Origin: JAWKZG01 sp041396125
GTDB taxonomy: Bacteria; Pseudomonadota; Gammaproteobacteria; Competibacterales; Competibacteraceae
Assembly: GCA_041396125.1 (NCBI GenBank)
Contig: JAWKZG010000010.1
Span: 124,001 to 188,000, forward strand
DNA length: 64,000 nt
Direction: 5' to 3'
In this document: in pieces, positions 7,901-15,952 of the stretch
How positions within the stretch are numbered: the first letter of the stretch is position 1
Layout: each line of letters begins with the position of its first letter
Translations under genes and position numbers: made by a program
The notes under the pieces: model-generated
The model's input: only the letters and a program-made list of their open reading frames with translations
The model's database searches: none
Told to the model about the DNA's origin: nothing

Positions 7901-9076
7901 ATGAACGGTAATCATTTTTCCCTGATTCTGCTGTCGACCAATAAATGTAATGCGGCCTGCGATTACTGTTTCGAAGATAAAACCAATAACCGCCTCAGCC
8001 TCCAGAAATTACAGGTACTCACCGATAAAGTGCTGGATCATATGGAAGCCAGCAATATCGGGAGGGTCACCATTCACTGGCAGGGTGGGGAAGCCATGCT
8101 GTTACCGCCCGACTGGTATCGGCAAGCCTATGATCTGATGCAAACTGCTGCGGATAAACGCGGCAAATTGATACGGCACGGTTTGCAGACCAATATGCTG
8201 ACCTACAGCTCGCGCTGGAACGAGGTTATCGCCGGGATGTTTGGCAACAGCGTCAGCACCTCACTTGATTACCCCAATCTGTATCGCAAAGTGCTGGGGC
8301 GCGGGCCGGACGATTACAATACCATCTGGGCACGCAAGGTCGGTATGGCACGCGAAGCCGGCATCGACGTCAAGGTGATCTCTGTGCCGAATCAGGCCAC
8401 ACTCGAGATTGGCGCAGAGCGTTTTTATGAGCACTTCGTTGACGAACTCGGTATCACTGATTTCCAGATCAATACGCCATTTCCGGGCGGTGAGGCGAAT
8501 AGCGTGAAACAGAGTATGCCGCTTGACGTGGCGGAACTGGCGCGTTTTCACTGCGAGCTGGCAGATATCTGGTTTGAGCGGGGCATCGACCGTGGCGTGA
8601 GCGTCGGGCCATTCGACGAATTACTCAACTATTTTACCCATAAGGATGCCTGCCTGCCCTGTATTTGGGGGCAAAATTGCAGCGACGAGTTCATTTCCAT
8701 TGATGCGCTTGGCAATGTGGCTCAATGCGATTGCTGGGTAACCAGTTATCCGGAGTATTTCTTCGGCAATATTTTCGAATGCGACAGCCTGACCGAATTA
8801 CTGCGCACCAGTCAGGCGCGGCAACGTTTCCAGGAACGTCCGGTCAAGCTCATGGCGCAAGACTGTATCCACTGCGATTATCTGTCGCTGTGTCACGGCG
8901 GCTGCCCGGTCCGTGCCTTCACGGTCAGTGGCAACTTGTTTGAGAAAGACCCGTATTGTGCATTATATAAAGCCTTGTTCCGGCATCTTGAACAGCGAGC
9001 GCCGCAGATCGTCAGCCCGCCGGTCCGTGCTGCTTCGACTATAAGTAAAGCAGCTCTCAGCGCCGAAGTCCATTAA
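7901..9076 (+). CDS. Radical SAM/SPASM peptide maturase (cyclophane/GRRM-like)
   Basis: 391 residues. The radical SAM cluster is C16-x3-C20-x2-C23 (STNKCNAACDYCF), with the SAM-contacting WQGGEAML just after residue 60. The C-terminal SPASM domain has the full Cys set (ACLPCIWGQNCSDEF, VAQCDCWV, DCIHCDYLSLCHGGCP, DPYCALYKALFRHL), implying two auxiliary [4Fe-4S] clusters. Length and domain order fit both RiPP maturases and anaerobic sulfatase maturases. The adjacent W-x-N precursor favours a C-C cyclophane-forming maturase. An AGGAG lies 12 nt before the ATG. The upstream sulfatase has a CxPxR site, so a role as its maturase is the main alternative. Confidence 0.85.
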   Translation: MNGNHFSLILLSTNKCNAACDYCFEDKTNNRLSLQKLQVLTDKVLDHMEASNIGRVTIHWQGGEAMLLPPDWYRQAYDLMQTAADKRGKLIRHGLQTNMLTYSSRWNEVIAGMFGNSVSTSLDYPNLYRKVLGRGPDDYNTIWARKVGMAREAGIDVKVISVPNQATLEIGAERFYEHFVDELGITDFQINTPFPGGEANSVKQSMPLDVAELARFHCELADIWFERGIDRGVSVGPFDELLNYFTHKDACLPCIWGQNCSDEFISIDALGNVAQCDCWVTSYPEYFFGNIFECDSLTELLRTSQARQRFQERPVKLMAQDCIHCDYLSLCHGGCPVRAFTVSGNLFEKDPYCALYKALFRHLEQRAPQIVSPPVRAASTISKAALSAEVH

Positions 9077-9314
9077 CTGATTGTATAATAGACATATTTT
9101 CCTGCGATCTGCTGCTGGTTGAGCGGCAACGCTGAACGGAAATAGCCGGAGCGTGAATACCGCATTTATCGCTTAGCACTTTCCCAGTAATACTCACGCC
9201 GGCGCAGATGAGCACAAGCGGCAGACCACATCAGCCCTGAGTGGAATTTGAAATGTCTCAACTTAATGTGTCGAGGTTTCGCTCGATCGGTACAAACCCG
9301 TATGAGGGGGTAGA

Positions 9315-10115
9315 ATGAAATATTTGAAAAAAGCGGTATATGTTGTATCAGGTTTGCCCTCCCTAGGATTGCTCTTGACAGCAAGTTTGCTTCTTGCTGG
9401 CTGTGCATCGACCAAAGGTGTGGGTACCAGCGTGACGATGAGCGATGCAAACCAGATGACCCGGAGCGGCTTTCTTTCGGATTATGAGCAGCTTAAACCC
9501 GTGCAATGGACAGAAGGCTTAGAGTGCTGGCGGGATACGGGTCTTCATTTAAGCAAATACAACAAGGTGCTTATCGGGCGGATGGCTGTCACACTGAAGC
9601 CCGGCCAACAGAATAGCATCGACCCGTCCGACCTCAAGGAGATAACCGACTACTTCCATGATTCGCTGGTGAAGGCACTCAAGCCGCAGATGCCGGTCGT
9701 CGATCAGACAGGGGCCGGTGTGGTCGTGATTCGAATCGCGCTCACTTCTCTGGTACCGACTGATGTCTCCCGCAGTGTAGCCGGCACGCTCATTCCTTAT
9801 GGGTTCGTCGCGGAGGCTGGTTCGGGTGTGGCAACCGGTCGGCCTGCGGGCTCTACCCCGTACCTCGGCGAGACCGGCATGGAGATGCAGTTTCGGGATG
9901 GTGTGTCGGGGGCGATTTTAGGCGAGTGCCGCGATACGGAAATTGGACGTAAGTATGCAGCCGATCTCGATGCCGGTGCGGTGAACGCAGCGCAGACCTG
10001 GGCAAGTGGTTACCTGAATTCTTTTGATAGCTGGGCTTACGCGCGAAATGCGCTCGATAAGTGGTCCATGCTCGTGGCGCAGCGTTTCGCCAGTCTGCGC
10101 GGAGTGAAGCCATAA
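9315..10115 (+). CDS. DUF3313-family lipoprotein
   Basis: 266 residues with a lipoprotein signal (LLLTASLLLAGC). The Cys at the end of LLAGC would be lipidated and the protein anchored in a membrane. The mature part (SGFLSDYEQLKPVQ, KYNKVLIGRMAVTLKP, VVIRIALTSLVPTD, and EMQFRDGVSGAILGECRD near the C-terminus) matches the DUF3313 layout. The family's function is unknown. A purine-rich stretch (GAGGGGGTAG) precedes the ATG. It stands apart from the radical SAM gene, 239 bp upstream, and converges on the OmpA-like gene. Confidence 0.82.
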   Translation: MKYLKKAVYVVSGLPSLGLLLTASLLLAGCASTKGVGTSVTMSDANQMTRSGFLSDYEQLKPVQWTEGLECWRDTGLHLSKYNKVLIGRMAVTLKPGQQNSIDPSDLKEITDYFHDSLVKALKPQMPVVDQTGAGVVVIRIALTSLVPTDVSRSVAGTLIPYGFVAEAGSGVATGRPAGSTPYLGETGMEMQFRDGVSGAILGECRDTEIGRKYAADLDAGAVNAAQTWASGYLNSFDSWAYARNALDKWSMLVAQRFASLRGVKP

Positions 10116-10129
10116 TAACCCACCACCCA

Positions 10130-10166
10130 TCCAGCAAACCGTCAAACACGGCTTGCTGTCATGAGG
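10130..10166. repeat. Left-flank copy of the OmpA/patatin duplication
   Basis: This short segment (core AAACACGGCTTGCTGTCATG) recurs with four or five substitutions at 13135-13172. At the second site it is joined directly to sequence corresponding to 10991 onward. It therefore marks the left end of an old tandem duplication whose second copy lost about 0.82 kb. Confidence 0.65.
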
Positions 10167-10178
10167 TTTCGATTCCGT

Positions 10179-11084
10179 TCAGTAGTGAAAAATGATTTCT
10201 ACCCGTCTGTTTTCCCGGCGTCCCTGCGGATTATCGTCGCCGTTTGGCAGTTTGTTGGGTGCGAACGGTTGGTCCTCTCCATAGCCGGTTACTTGAAAGT
10301 GCCGCGCATTGTGCACCTGGTTACGCACCAGCCACTGTTTTACCGCTTCAGCGCGCTTGAGTGACAGTTGTTTATTGTAGGCAGAGCTGCCGACAGCATC
10401 CGTATGGCCGGCAATCTCTACCTCGCCACGATCCCGTAATTCAATAATATCCGCCGCCTCACGCAGAAAACGGTGAGCCGCAGGGTTGATGGTATGGCTG
10501 TCAAAATTGAACAGAACATCACCGGGAATAGCCATCAAAGGCGATTCTTTAGGCTTGAAGGTGACGCGGGTCAGCCGTTCGATGGGTTCATACCTTTCCT
10601 CGAGTTCCAGTACTCTCGGAAAAAGCCCGTGTGGCTCTCCATCGCTGTAATCGATACTCATATAGCCATAGATCGCCGCCTGACCGCTCAGGCCCAGCTT
10701 GCCTACCTCCCAGCCGCCCATGGAAATTTTTGCTAACGGCTTGTCAGTGTGCGCAGGGCCCGGCCAGATTGTTAAATAGGACTTGGAATAGCCTACGCCC
10801 AAGGTCGCTGTGATGCCCGACAGACGCGCGCCAATGTTTTTGAAATCCTCGAAATTAACGGCTTTGCGGGTGCGAAACGATTTATAGGAAAGCTTGCCTG
10901 ATGTGAAAGGCACTTTACCCTGGACACCTAGGGTGAAGCCGCCACCAATAAAGTACAGATCGTGGGCCCGGCCGGTTACCCGATTGGCTAATTTGAAATG
11001 CATGCCAACGGCAACGGCCGCCGCGCCCTTGACCTTGGCAATAGCCCATTCCGTGGTTCTGTGATTGTCTTTTGCATTCCGCAT
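10179..11084 (-). CDS. OmpA-family peptidoglycan-binding protein
   Basis: 301 residues. The C-terminal third is a clear OmpA-like domain: VLFNFDSHTINPAAHRFLRE, then EVEIAGHTDAVGSSAYNKQL and SLKRAEAVKQWLVRN, with GYGEDQPFAPN and RRENRRVEI at the end. This domain binds diaminopimelate-containing peptidoglycan. The N-terminal 190 residues (VGMHFKLANRVTGRAHDLYF, then FTLGVQGKVPFTSGKLSY) are unfamiliar and carry no obvious signal peptide, so the location is uncertain. The start has AGGAG just upstream. The promoter-proximal 250 bp and the first codons are duplicated at about 13.2 kb, where the gene is reduced to a stub. It is divergent from the patatin gene. Confidence 0.8.
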   Translation of the reverse strand: MRNAKDNHRTTEWAIAKVKGAAAVAVGMHFKLANRVTGRAHDLYFIGGGFTLGVQGKVPFTSGKLSYKSFRTRKAVNFEDFKNIGARLSGITATLGVGYSKSYLTIWPGPAHTDKPLAKISMGGWEVGKLGLSGQAAIYGYMSIDYSDGEPHGLFPRVLELEERYEPIERLTRVTFKPKESPLMAIPGDVLFNFDSHTINPAAHRFLREAADIIELRDRGEVEIAGHTDAVGSSAYNKQLSLKRAEAVKQWLVRNQVHNARHFQVTGYGEDQPFAPNKLPNGDDNPQGRRENRRVEIIFHY

Positions 11085-12337
11085 GGTCTGTCTCCTGAAA
11101 ATAATCCCCGGTAACCGGGCTGGCTCATGATATTCCGGTCAGATCGAACAGCCGGGTAGACCATATTACTCAGCACCTGTTAGTTTGGCGTTGTTGTTAA
11201 GTTAAAAATGCGTGAAAGAATGCTGTGATCTGAAAGGAGTTTCACCGTGCTGAGAATATCCGGAATGTGTTGTGTGCTGCTGTGGTTGGCGGGTTGTGCA
11301 TCCTACGGGGTGATTCAAAATAGCCCCGTTGCTACCTCAAAGACCGCCAGGAGCTACTCCCTGCAGGCCTGGAGCGAAGGCAGCCGCAGTGGTGATATTG
11401 CGCTGCTGCTGGCATTTTCCGGCGGCGGCACGCGGGCAGCGGCTACTTCATACGGGGTACTGCAAGAGCTGCGTGACACCGTGGTAACGATGAATGGGCA
11501 GCCGCGCCGGCTGCTGGATGAGGTCGATAGTATCAGCGCTGTGTCGGGTGGCAGTTTTACAGCCGCCTATTATGGACTGCACGCCGATGGCATTTTCGAG
11601 GACTTTGAAGACTTGTTCCTCAAGCGCAATGTGCAGCGTGATTTATTCCGCGGGCTGTTTAATCCCTTGCGCTGGTTCAGCTCCACCGGCCGTACCGAGA
11701 TGGCGGTGAAATACTATGAAAACACCTTGTTCCAGGGGGCAACATTTGCCGATATGAGGCGCGATAATCACCCGATAATTCTGATCAATGCCTCCGATCT
11801 GGGTTATGGCGTGCGGTTCTCGTTTATTCAGGAATATTTCAATTTGCTGTGCTCGGATCTGATGTCGTTTCCAGTGGCGCGGGCCGTCGCTGCTTCATCC
11901 GCCGTGCCGGTATTATTCAATCCGGTGGTAGTCAGGAATTTTTCCGGTTGCGGCAACGCCAGGCCGGATTGGCTGATTGCGGCGCAGGCGCGGGCGGGCA
12001 ATGATCCGCAGATGAGCATGCTGGTGCATGGCCTGACCAGCTATCTGAATAAAGAGGAACGCAAGTATGCCCACTTTGTGGATGGCGGCATCACGGATAA
12101 TCTGGGGCTGCGGGCACTTTACGATATTGTTGAACTGTCCGGTGGCGCGCGTGAATTTATCAATATGCGCCAACGACAGTCACCTCGTTTTATCGTTCTT
12201 ATTGCGGTCAATGCCTCCACCAGCCCGGAACCGGAGATGGACAAGAGCAATAAACAGCCTTCGCTGGAAGAAACCATCGATGCGATGAGTGATGTGCAAT
12301 TGCACCGCTACAACGCGGCTACGCTAGACCTGATCGG
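10991..12337. repeat. 1.35-kb duplicated segment, copy A
   Basis: This block covers the OmpA 5' end, the intergenic promoter and most of the patatin gene. It recurs in the same orientation at 13172-14493 with very high identity except for small indels. It ends abruptly at GACCTGATCG; downstream the two copies are unrelated. Copy A is fused there to an XRE-regulator fragment, while copy B continues into the true patatin C-terminus. Confidence 0.9.
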
Positions 12338-12365
12338 CTGGGTTGGGCGCGGCCGGTTTCAATGA
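11247..12365 (+). CDS. Patatin-like phospholipase lipoprotein, C-terminally truncated (copy A)
   Basis: 372 residues with a lipobox (LLWLAGC). The patatin core is complete: oxyanion loop ALLLAFSGGGTRAAATSYG, nucleophile elbow SAVSGGSFTAAYYG (Ser in G-x-S-x-G-like context), and catalytic Asp in HFVDGGITDN. It should act as an acyl hydrolase at the outer membrane. A ribosome site (AAAGGAG) precedes the GTG. The last nine residues (GWVGRGRFQ) come from a junction at about 12338 with foreign sequence. Copy B keeps the native tail, about 80 codons more. Activity may survive because both catalytic residues precede the break. Confidence 0.8.
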   Translation: MLRISGMCCVLLWLAGCASYGVIQNSPVATSKTARSYSLQAWSEGSRSGDIALLLAFSGGGTRAAATSYGVLQELRDTVVTMNGQPRRLLDEVDSISAVSGGSFTAAYYGLHADGIFEDFEDLFLKRNVQRDLFRGLFNPLRWFSSTGRTEMAVKYYENTLFQGATFADMRRDNHPIILINASDLGYGVRFSFIQEYFNLLCSDLMSFPVARAVAASSAVPVLFNPVVVRNFSGCGNARPDWLIAAQARAGNDPQMSMLVHGLTSYLNKEERKYAHFVDGGITDNLGLRALYDIVELSGGAREFINMRQRQSPRFIVLIAVNASTSPEPEMDKSNKQPSLEETIDAMSDVQLHRYNAATLDLIGWVGRGRFQ

Positions 12366-12470
12366 AGCTCAAGTGTCGGGTAGAGATCTCGGTCTCAACG
12401 GCCAGATGCAACTGGCTCATGCGCCGGTGTTCGCGCCGTACGTAACAGGTCACCGAATGATCGGGCTGCG
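12345..12470 (-). pseudogene. XRE-family regulator fragment (HTH only)
   Basis: Read leftwards, the frame gives RREHRRMSQLHLAVETEIST then RHLSFIETGRAQPSR. This is the helix-turn-helix of XRE regulators of the type 'REHRRMSQLDLALEAEISTR...FVETGRxxPSR'. It stops at the patatin junction, so both ends are missing. Its usual neighbour in other genomes, a small membrane protein, is the broken gene directly to the right. Confidence 0.65.
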
Positions 12471-12637
12471 GTGGGGCGGATAGATGCAAGCATAGCGGCA
12501 TGATACGCCGGCCTGCCAAGGCGTGCCATTACCTGCCAGGTAATCGACGCTGTGCGCCTGATTCTGGATCATGGCATTACGCGCCGCCACTGCCGGTGGC
12601 CGTATGACCTTTAATCCATTACCTTCAGGAGATTGCC

Positions 12638-13036
12638 ATGTTGCATCCTTTTCCTTCCCGTTTTTTGCGTCAGGTATTGCTGGTGGATGCTGCGCTGAGC
12701 GGTGCCCGGCCTGCTGCAAGTTTTGCACTGGCTGGCTGGCCATTTTTTGAATCTTCCGGCACCCTTGCTGCAATGGACTGGCGTCGTGTTAATGCTCTAC
12801 GCCGCCGCCGTGGCACTGCTCGGTGCCTACCAGCAATTATCGCGACCCATGGTGTGGGCGTAATTACCATCAATATGGCATGGGCGCTCGCAGCCACGGG
12901 GTTGCTTGTGTTTCGCTGGTTTGATCCGAACAGCTTCGGTATCGCCTGGGTGTTGCTGCAGGTGGTGGTGGTGATCGTATTCGCCGAGTTGCAGTATGTA
13001 GCAATACGCCGCTCGAAAGAGCTAGCACCGGCGTGA
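12638..13036 (+). pseudogene. Small membrane protein with two compensating frameshifts
   Basis: The first (MLHPFPSRFLRQVLLVDAAL) and last (VLLQVVVVIVFAELQYVAIR) parts look like a four-helix inner-membrane protein. The middle of the open frame (WRRVNALRRRRGTARC) is Arg-rich and implausible. Reading the middle one frame over gives a membrane helix (VVLMLYAAAVALLGAYQQL, then SRPMVWA). Two small indels near 12750 and 12860 therefore cancel and leave a 132-codon frame with a scrambled centre. The function is unknown. It is probably the partner gene of the XRE fragment. Confidence 0.65.
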
Positions 13037-13134
13037 GTCGGGCGTGCCGGTGATCGATTTTTTCAGGCGCTGGATAGGGATGGCTCGCTGCTGACCAGAA
13101 CCCTGGTCAGCAGCAGCGTATCGACCTGTAGTAC

Positions 13135-13255
13135 ATCCAGTAAACCATCAAACACGACTTGCTGCCATGAGATTTGAAATGCATGCCAATGGCAACGGCT
13201 GATACGCCCTTGACCTTGGCAATAGCCCATTCCGTGGTTCTGTGATTGTCCTGAA
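13135..13255 (-). pseudogene. OmpA-like gene stub in duplication copy B
   Basis: Only the first codons corresponding to the OmpA-like gene remain. About 824 bp of coding sequence (the equivalent of 10167-10990) is missing, and a further 25-bp deletion removed the ATG and ribosome site, leaving GATTGTCCTGAAAAT. This is a non-functional by-product of the duplication. Confidence 0.75.
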
Positions 13256-14493
13256 AATAATCCCCGGTAACCGGGCTGGCTCATGATATTCCGGTCAGAT
13301 CGAACAGCCGGGTAGACCATATTACTCAGCACCTGTTAGTTTGGCGTTGTTGTTCAGGTAAAAATACGTGAAAGAATGCTGTGATCTGAAAGGAGTTTCA
13401 CCGTGCTGAGAATATCCGGAATGTGTTGTGTGCTGCTGTGGTTGGCGGGTTGTGCATCCTACGGGGTGATTCAAAATAGCCCCGTTGCTACCTCAAAGAC
13501 CGCCAGGAGCTACTCCCTGCAGGCCTGGAGCGAAGGCAGCCGCAGTGGTGATATTGCGCTGCTGCTGGCATTTTTCCGGCGGCGGCACGCGGGCAGCGGC
13601 TACTTCATACGGGGTACTGCAAGAGCTGCGTGACACCGTGGTAACGATGAATGGGCAGCCGCGCCGAGCTGCTGGATGAGGTCGATAGTATCAGCGCTGT
13701 GTCGGGTGGCAGTTTTACAGCCGCCTATTATGGACTGCACGCCGATGGCATTTTCGAGGACTTTGAAGACTTGTTCCTCAAGCGCAATGTGCAGCGTGAT
13801 TTATTCCGCGGGCTGTTTAATCCCTTGCGCTGGTTCAGCTCCACCGGCCGTACCGAGATGGCGGTGAAATACTATGAAAACACCTTGTTCCAGGGGGCAA
13901 CATTTGCCGATATGAGGCGCGATAATCACCCGATAATTCTGATCAATGCCTCCGATCTGGGTTATGGCGTGCGGTTCTCGTTTATTCAGGAATATTTCAA
14001 TTTGCTGTGCTCGGATCTGATGTCGTTTCCAGTGGCGCGGGCCGTCGCTGCTTCATCCGCCGTGCCGGTATTATTCAAATCCGGTGGTAGTCAGAATTTT
14101 CCGGTTGCGGCAACGCCAGGCCGGATTGGCTGATTGCGGCGCAGGCGCGGGCGGGCAATGATCCGCAGATGAGCATGCTGGTGCATGGCCTGACCAGCTA
14201 TCTGAATAAAGAGGAACGCAAGTATGCCCACTTTGTGGATGGCGGCATCACGGATAATCTGGGGCTGCGGGCACTTTACGATATTGTTGAACTGTCCGGT
14301 GGCGCGCGTGAATTTATCAATATGCGCCAACGACAGTCACCTCGTTTTATCGTTCTTATTGCGGTCAATGCCTCCACCAGCCCGGAACCGGAGATGGACA
14401 AGAGCAATAAACAGCCTTCGCTGGAAGAAACCATCGATGCGATGAGTGATGTGCAATTGCACCGCTACAACGCGGCTACGCTAGACCTGATCG
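13172..14493. repeat. 1.35-kb duplicated segment, copy B
   Basis: Direct repeat of 10991-12337. Differences are mostly single-base insertions or deletions (extra T near 13573, extra A near 13667, several around 14078-14102) and a few substitutions in the first 50 bp. Low substitution with multiple indels points to a recent duplication, or to assembly or read error in one copy. Confidence 0.85.
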
Positions 14494-14733
14494 AAGAAAG
14501 TCTGGTCCGCTGGGCCAGCGACTTGTCGACGCCGGAAAAACCGGTAAAAGGGTATTTCATCCCGTTAAGTTTCGGGATATTCAGAGCGCGATACGCGCTT
14601 ATTTCTTAATCGGATGCCGACCAGTTTTGCGCTGTCCGACGAACAGGTGGATAAATCCATCGCCGCTGGCCATCTGCTATTGCGCGCCCAACCTGACTAC
14701 CAGCGCCTGCTGGCCGAGCTTGATCGTTTATGA
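13403..14733 (+). pseudogene. Patatin-like phospholipase, frameshifted copy B with native C-terminus
   Basis: Same gene as copy A but broken at least five times: near 13573 (before GGGTRAA), near 13667, near 14078-14102 and twice around 14565-14605. Beyond the duplication end it continues EESLVRWASDLSTPEKPVKG. In a shifted frame it goes on KFRDIQSAIRAYF, then RMPTSFALSDEQVDKSIAAG and ends QRLLAELDRL-stop at about 14733. That is the authentic C-terminus missing from copy A. Copy B therefore looks like the original gene, and neither copy is both complete and in frame. Confidence 0.8.
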
Positions 14734-14792
14734 GTTGGCTTGCAGTGTGACTAAAGCCTCTGCCTCTCGCTGTGTTGGCAAGCCCCACCAGA

Positions 14793-15476
14793 TCACTCAG
14801 CCGGTTCAGTTGTCGCCGCTGCCGGCTCTTTGGCAAGCATTGCCATCAGGTGATCTGCTGCGCGGCGGATATCCGAATGGATTGCTGCGGCAGCTGCATC
14901 CGCATCGCCGCTGCGAATAGCCCGCAAAGCTTCGGCATGGAACTCGATGCCTCGCATGCTGGGTTCTAATAAATACAGGTAGGGACCGACCTGTTGCCAC
15001 AAGGTTTCAATGATCCGGCACAGCACCAGCATTTGCGATGCTTCGTAGAGGGTGAAATGAAAAGCGCCATTGAGTGCCAGATACTTTTTGAAATCACTGC
15101 GTGCCGCTGCCGACGCCATCTGGATTTGATGGTCTTCCAGTTTTTGCAGGGTATCCTCATCAATCCTGAGTACGGCGGCCTTTGTCGCCATAGGTTCCAT
15201 CAGCAAGCGTAATTGGGTTACCTCCTGCAAATGCTCGATAGTGGGTATCGGGACGCGCACCGTTCGGCTTGAAGGCATTTCCAGCGCACCTTCCGTAACC
15301 AGTCGATTGATCGCGGTACGGATGGGGGTCGTGCTCATCCCCAAAGCATCCGCGCAGCCTCGAATAGTCACCTTGTGACCGGGCGGAAAAGCGCTGGTCA
15401 TAAGCGCGGACTTCAGTCGTTCATAGGCCCGATCATGGAGCGTGGGGGCGATATTGTTACGAGTTGACAGTTTCAT
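14793..15476 (-). CDS. GntR-family regulator, FCD (FadR-type) effector domain
   Basis: 227 residues starting at MKLSTRNN; a GGGAAGA lies ahead of this ATG, and the longer frame has no such site. Winged-helix: AYERLKSALMTSAFPPGHKV, then DALGMSTTPIRTAINRLVTE. The helical FCD domain follows (EVTQLRLLMEPMATKAAV, FHFTLYEASQ, HAEALRAIRSGDADAAAAAI); its His/Asp residues usually bind a metal and a small carboxylate. It is divergent from the M81 peptidase operon, with two copies of TGTGGTCACA in the shared 470-bp gap. It is therefore the probable regulator of that operon, inducer unknown. Confidence 0.88.
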   Translation of the reverse strand: MKLSTRNNIAPTLHDRAYERLKSALMTSAFPPGHKVTIRGCADALGMSTTPIRTAINRLVTEGALEMPSSRTVRVPIPTIEHLQEVTQLRLLMEPMATKAAVLRIDEDTLQKLEDHQIQMASAAARSDFKKYLALNGAFHFTLYEASQMLVLCRIIETLWQQVGPYLYLLEPSMRGIEFHAEALRAIRSGDADAAAAAIHSDIRRAADHLMAMLAKEPAAATTEPAE

Positions 15477-15637
15477 GCGGTCATCTTCCCTGTTCTGCGG
15501 GCATCTTGTCACGACTTGGCACGTTTATGTGGACAGCTTCAGCACCGTTATCAACGACCTTGCAGAGGTGCTCATCCCGTGGCGTCTTCCGCTATTGTGT
15601 CATGACAAGTACGGTTCCGTCATCAGTCATCATAAAT

Positions 15638-15647
15638 TGTGACCACA
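15638..15647 (-). promoter_or_regulatory. Candidate GntR operator, site 1
   Basis: TGTGACCACA, the reverse complement of the site at 15883-15892. It sits 160 bp upstream of the GntR start in an AT-rich context. The inverted pair in a divergent regulator region suggests an operator. The G-T-...-A-C core fits the general shape of FadR-type GntR sites. Confidence 0.4.
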
Positions 15648-15882
15648 AAAAATAAATTTTCCGCTAGCGGTTATATTTATTTGTGAATTTTCAGAGGAAC
15701 CCGGTAATTTTTATTGTAACAGCAAAAAATACTTTTTTAAGTTATTGTAAATATACTAAATATTTTGTAAATAAAGATTTTTTTGAAAATGTTGTTTTAT
15801 AGCTTTTCAGCCGCTTTAGTCACGTTTTTGAACATATTTCATCATTTAATTCATCAGTTTTTGCTGGACAGGATATTATAAA
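15648..15882. other. AT-rich divergent promoter region, no gene
   Basis: Very AT-rich, with runs such as AAATATACTAAATATTTTG, unlike the genes around it. I see no credible reading frame. It probably holds the -10/-35 elements of the two divergent transcripts. Confidence 0.5.
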
Positions 15883-15892
15883 TGTGGTCACA
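15883..15892 (+). promoter_or_regulatory. Candidate GntR operator, site 2
   Basis: TGTGGTCACA within AAATGTGGTCACATTT, a nearly perfect dyad, 60 bp before the M81 peptidase start codon. It is the inverted partner of site 1. Binding here would overlap the likely transcription start of the operon. Confidence 0.45.
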
Positions 15893-15952
15893 TTTGCTGT
15901 AACTGGCTGCAAACCAAATATAAAACAGATACGGATTAGCGAGGAAAAGAAA

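Noticed and set aside
7901..9076. Calling the radical SAM gene a sulfatase maturase outright
   Set aside because: The C-x3-C-x2-C/SPASM layout fits, but the adjacent W-x-N precursor and partner gene make peptide maturation more likely; kept as an alternative only.
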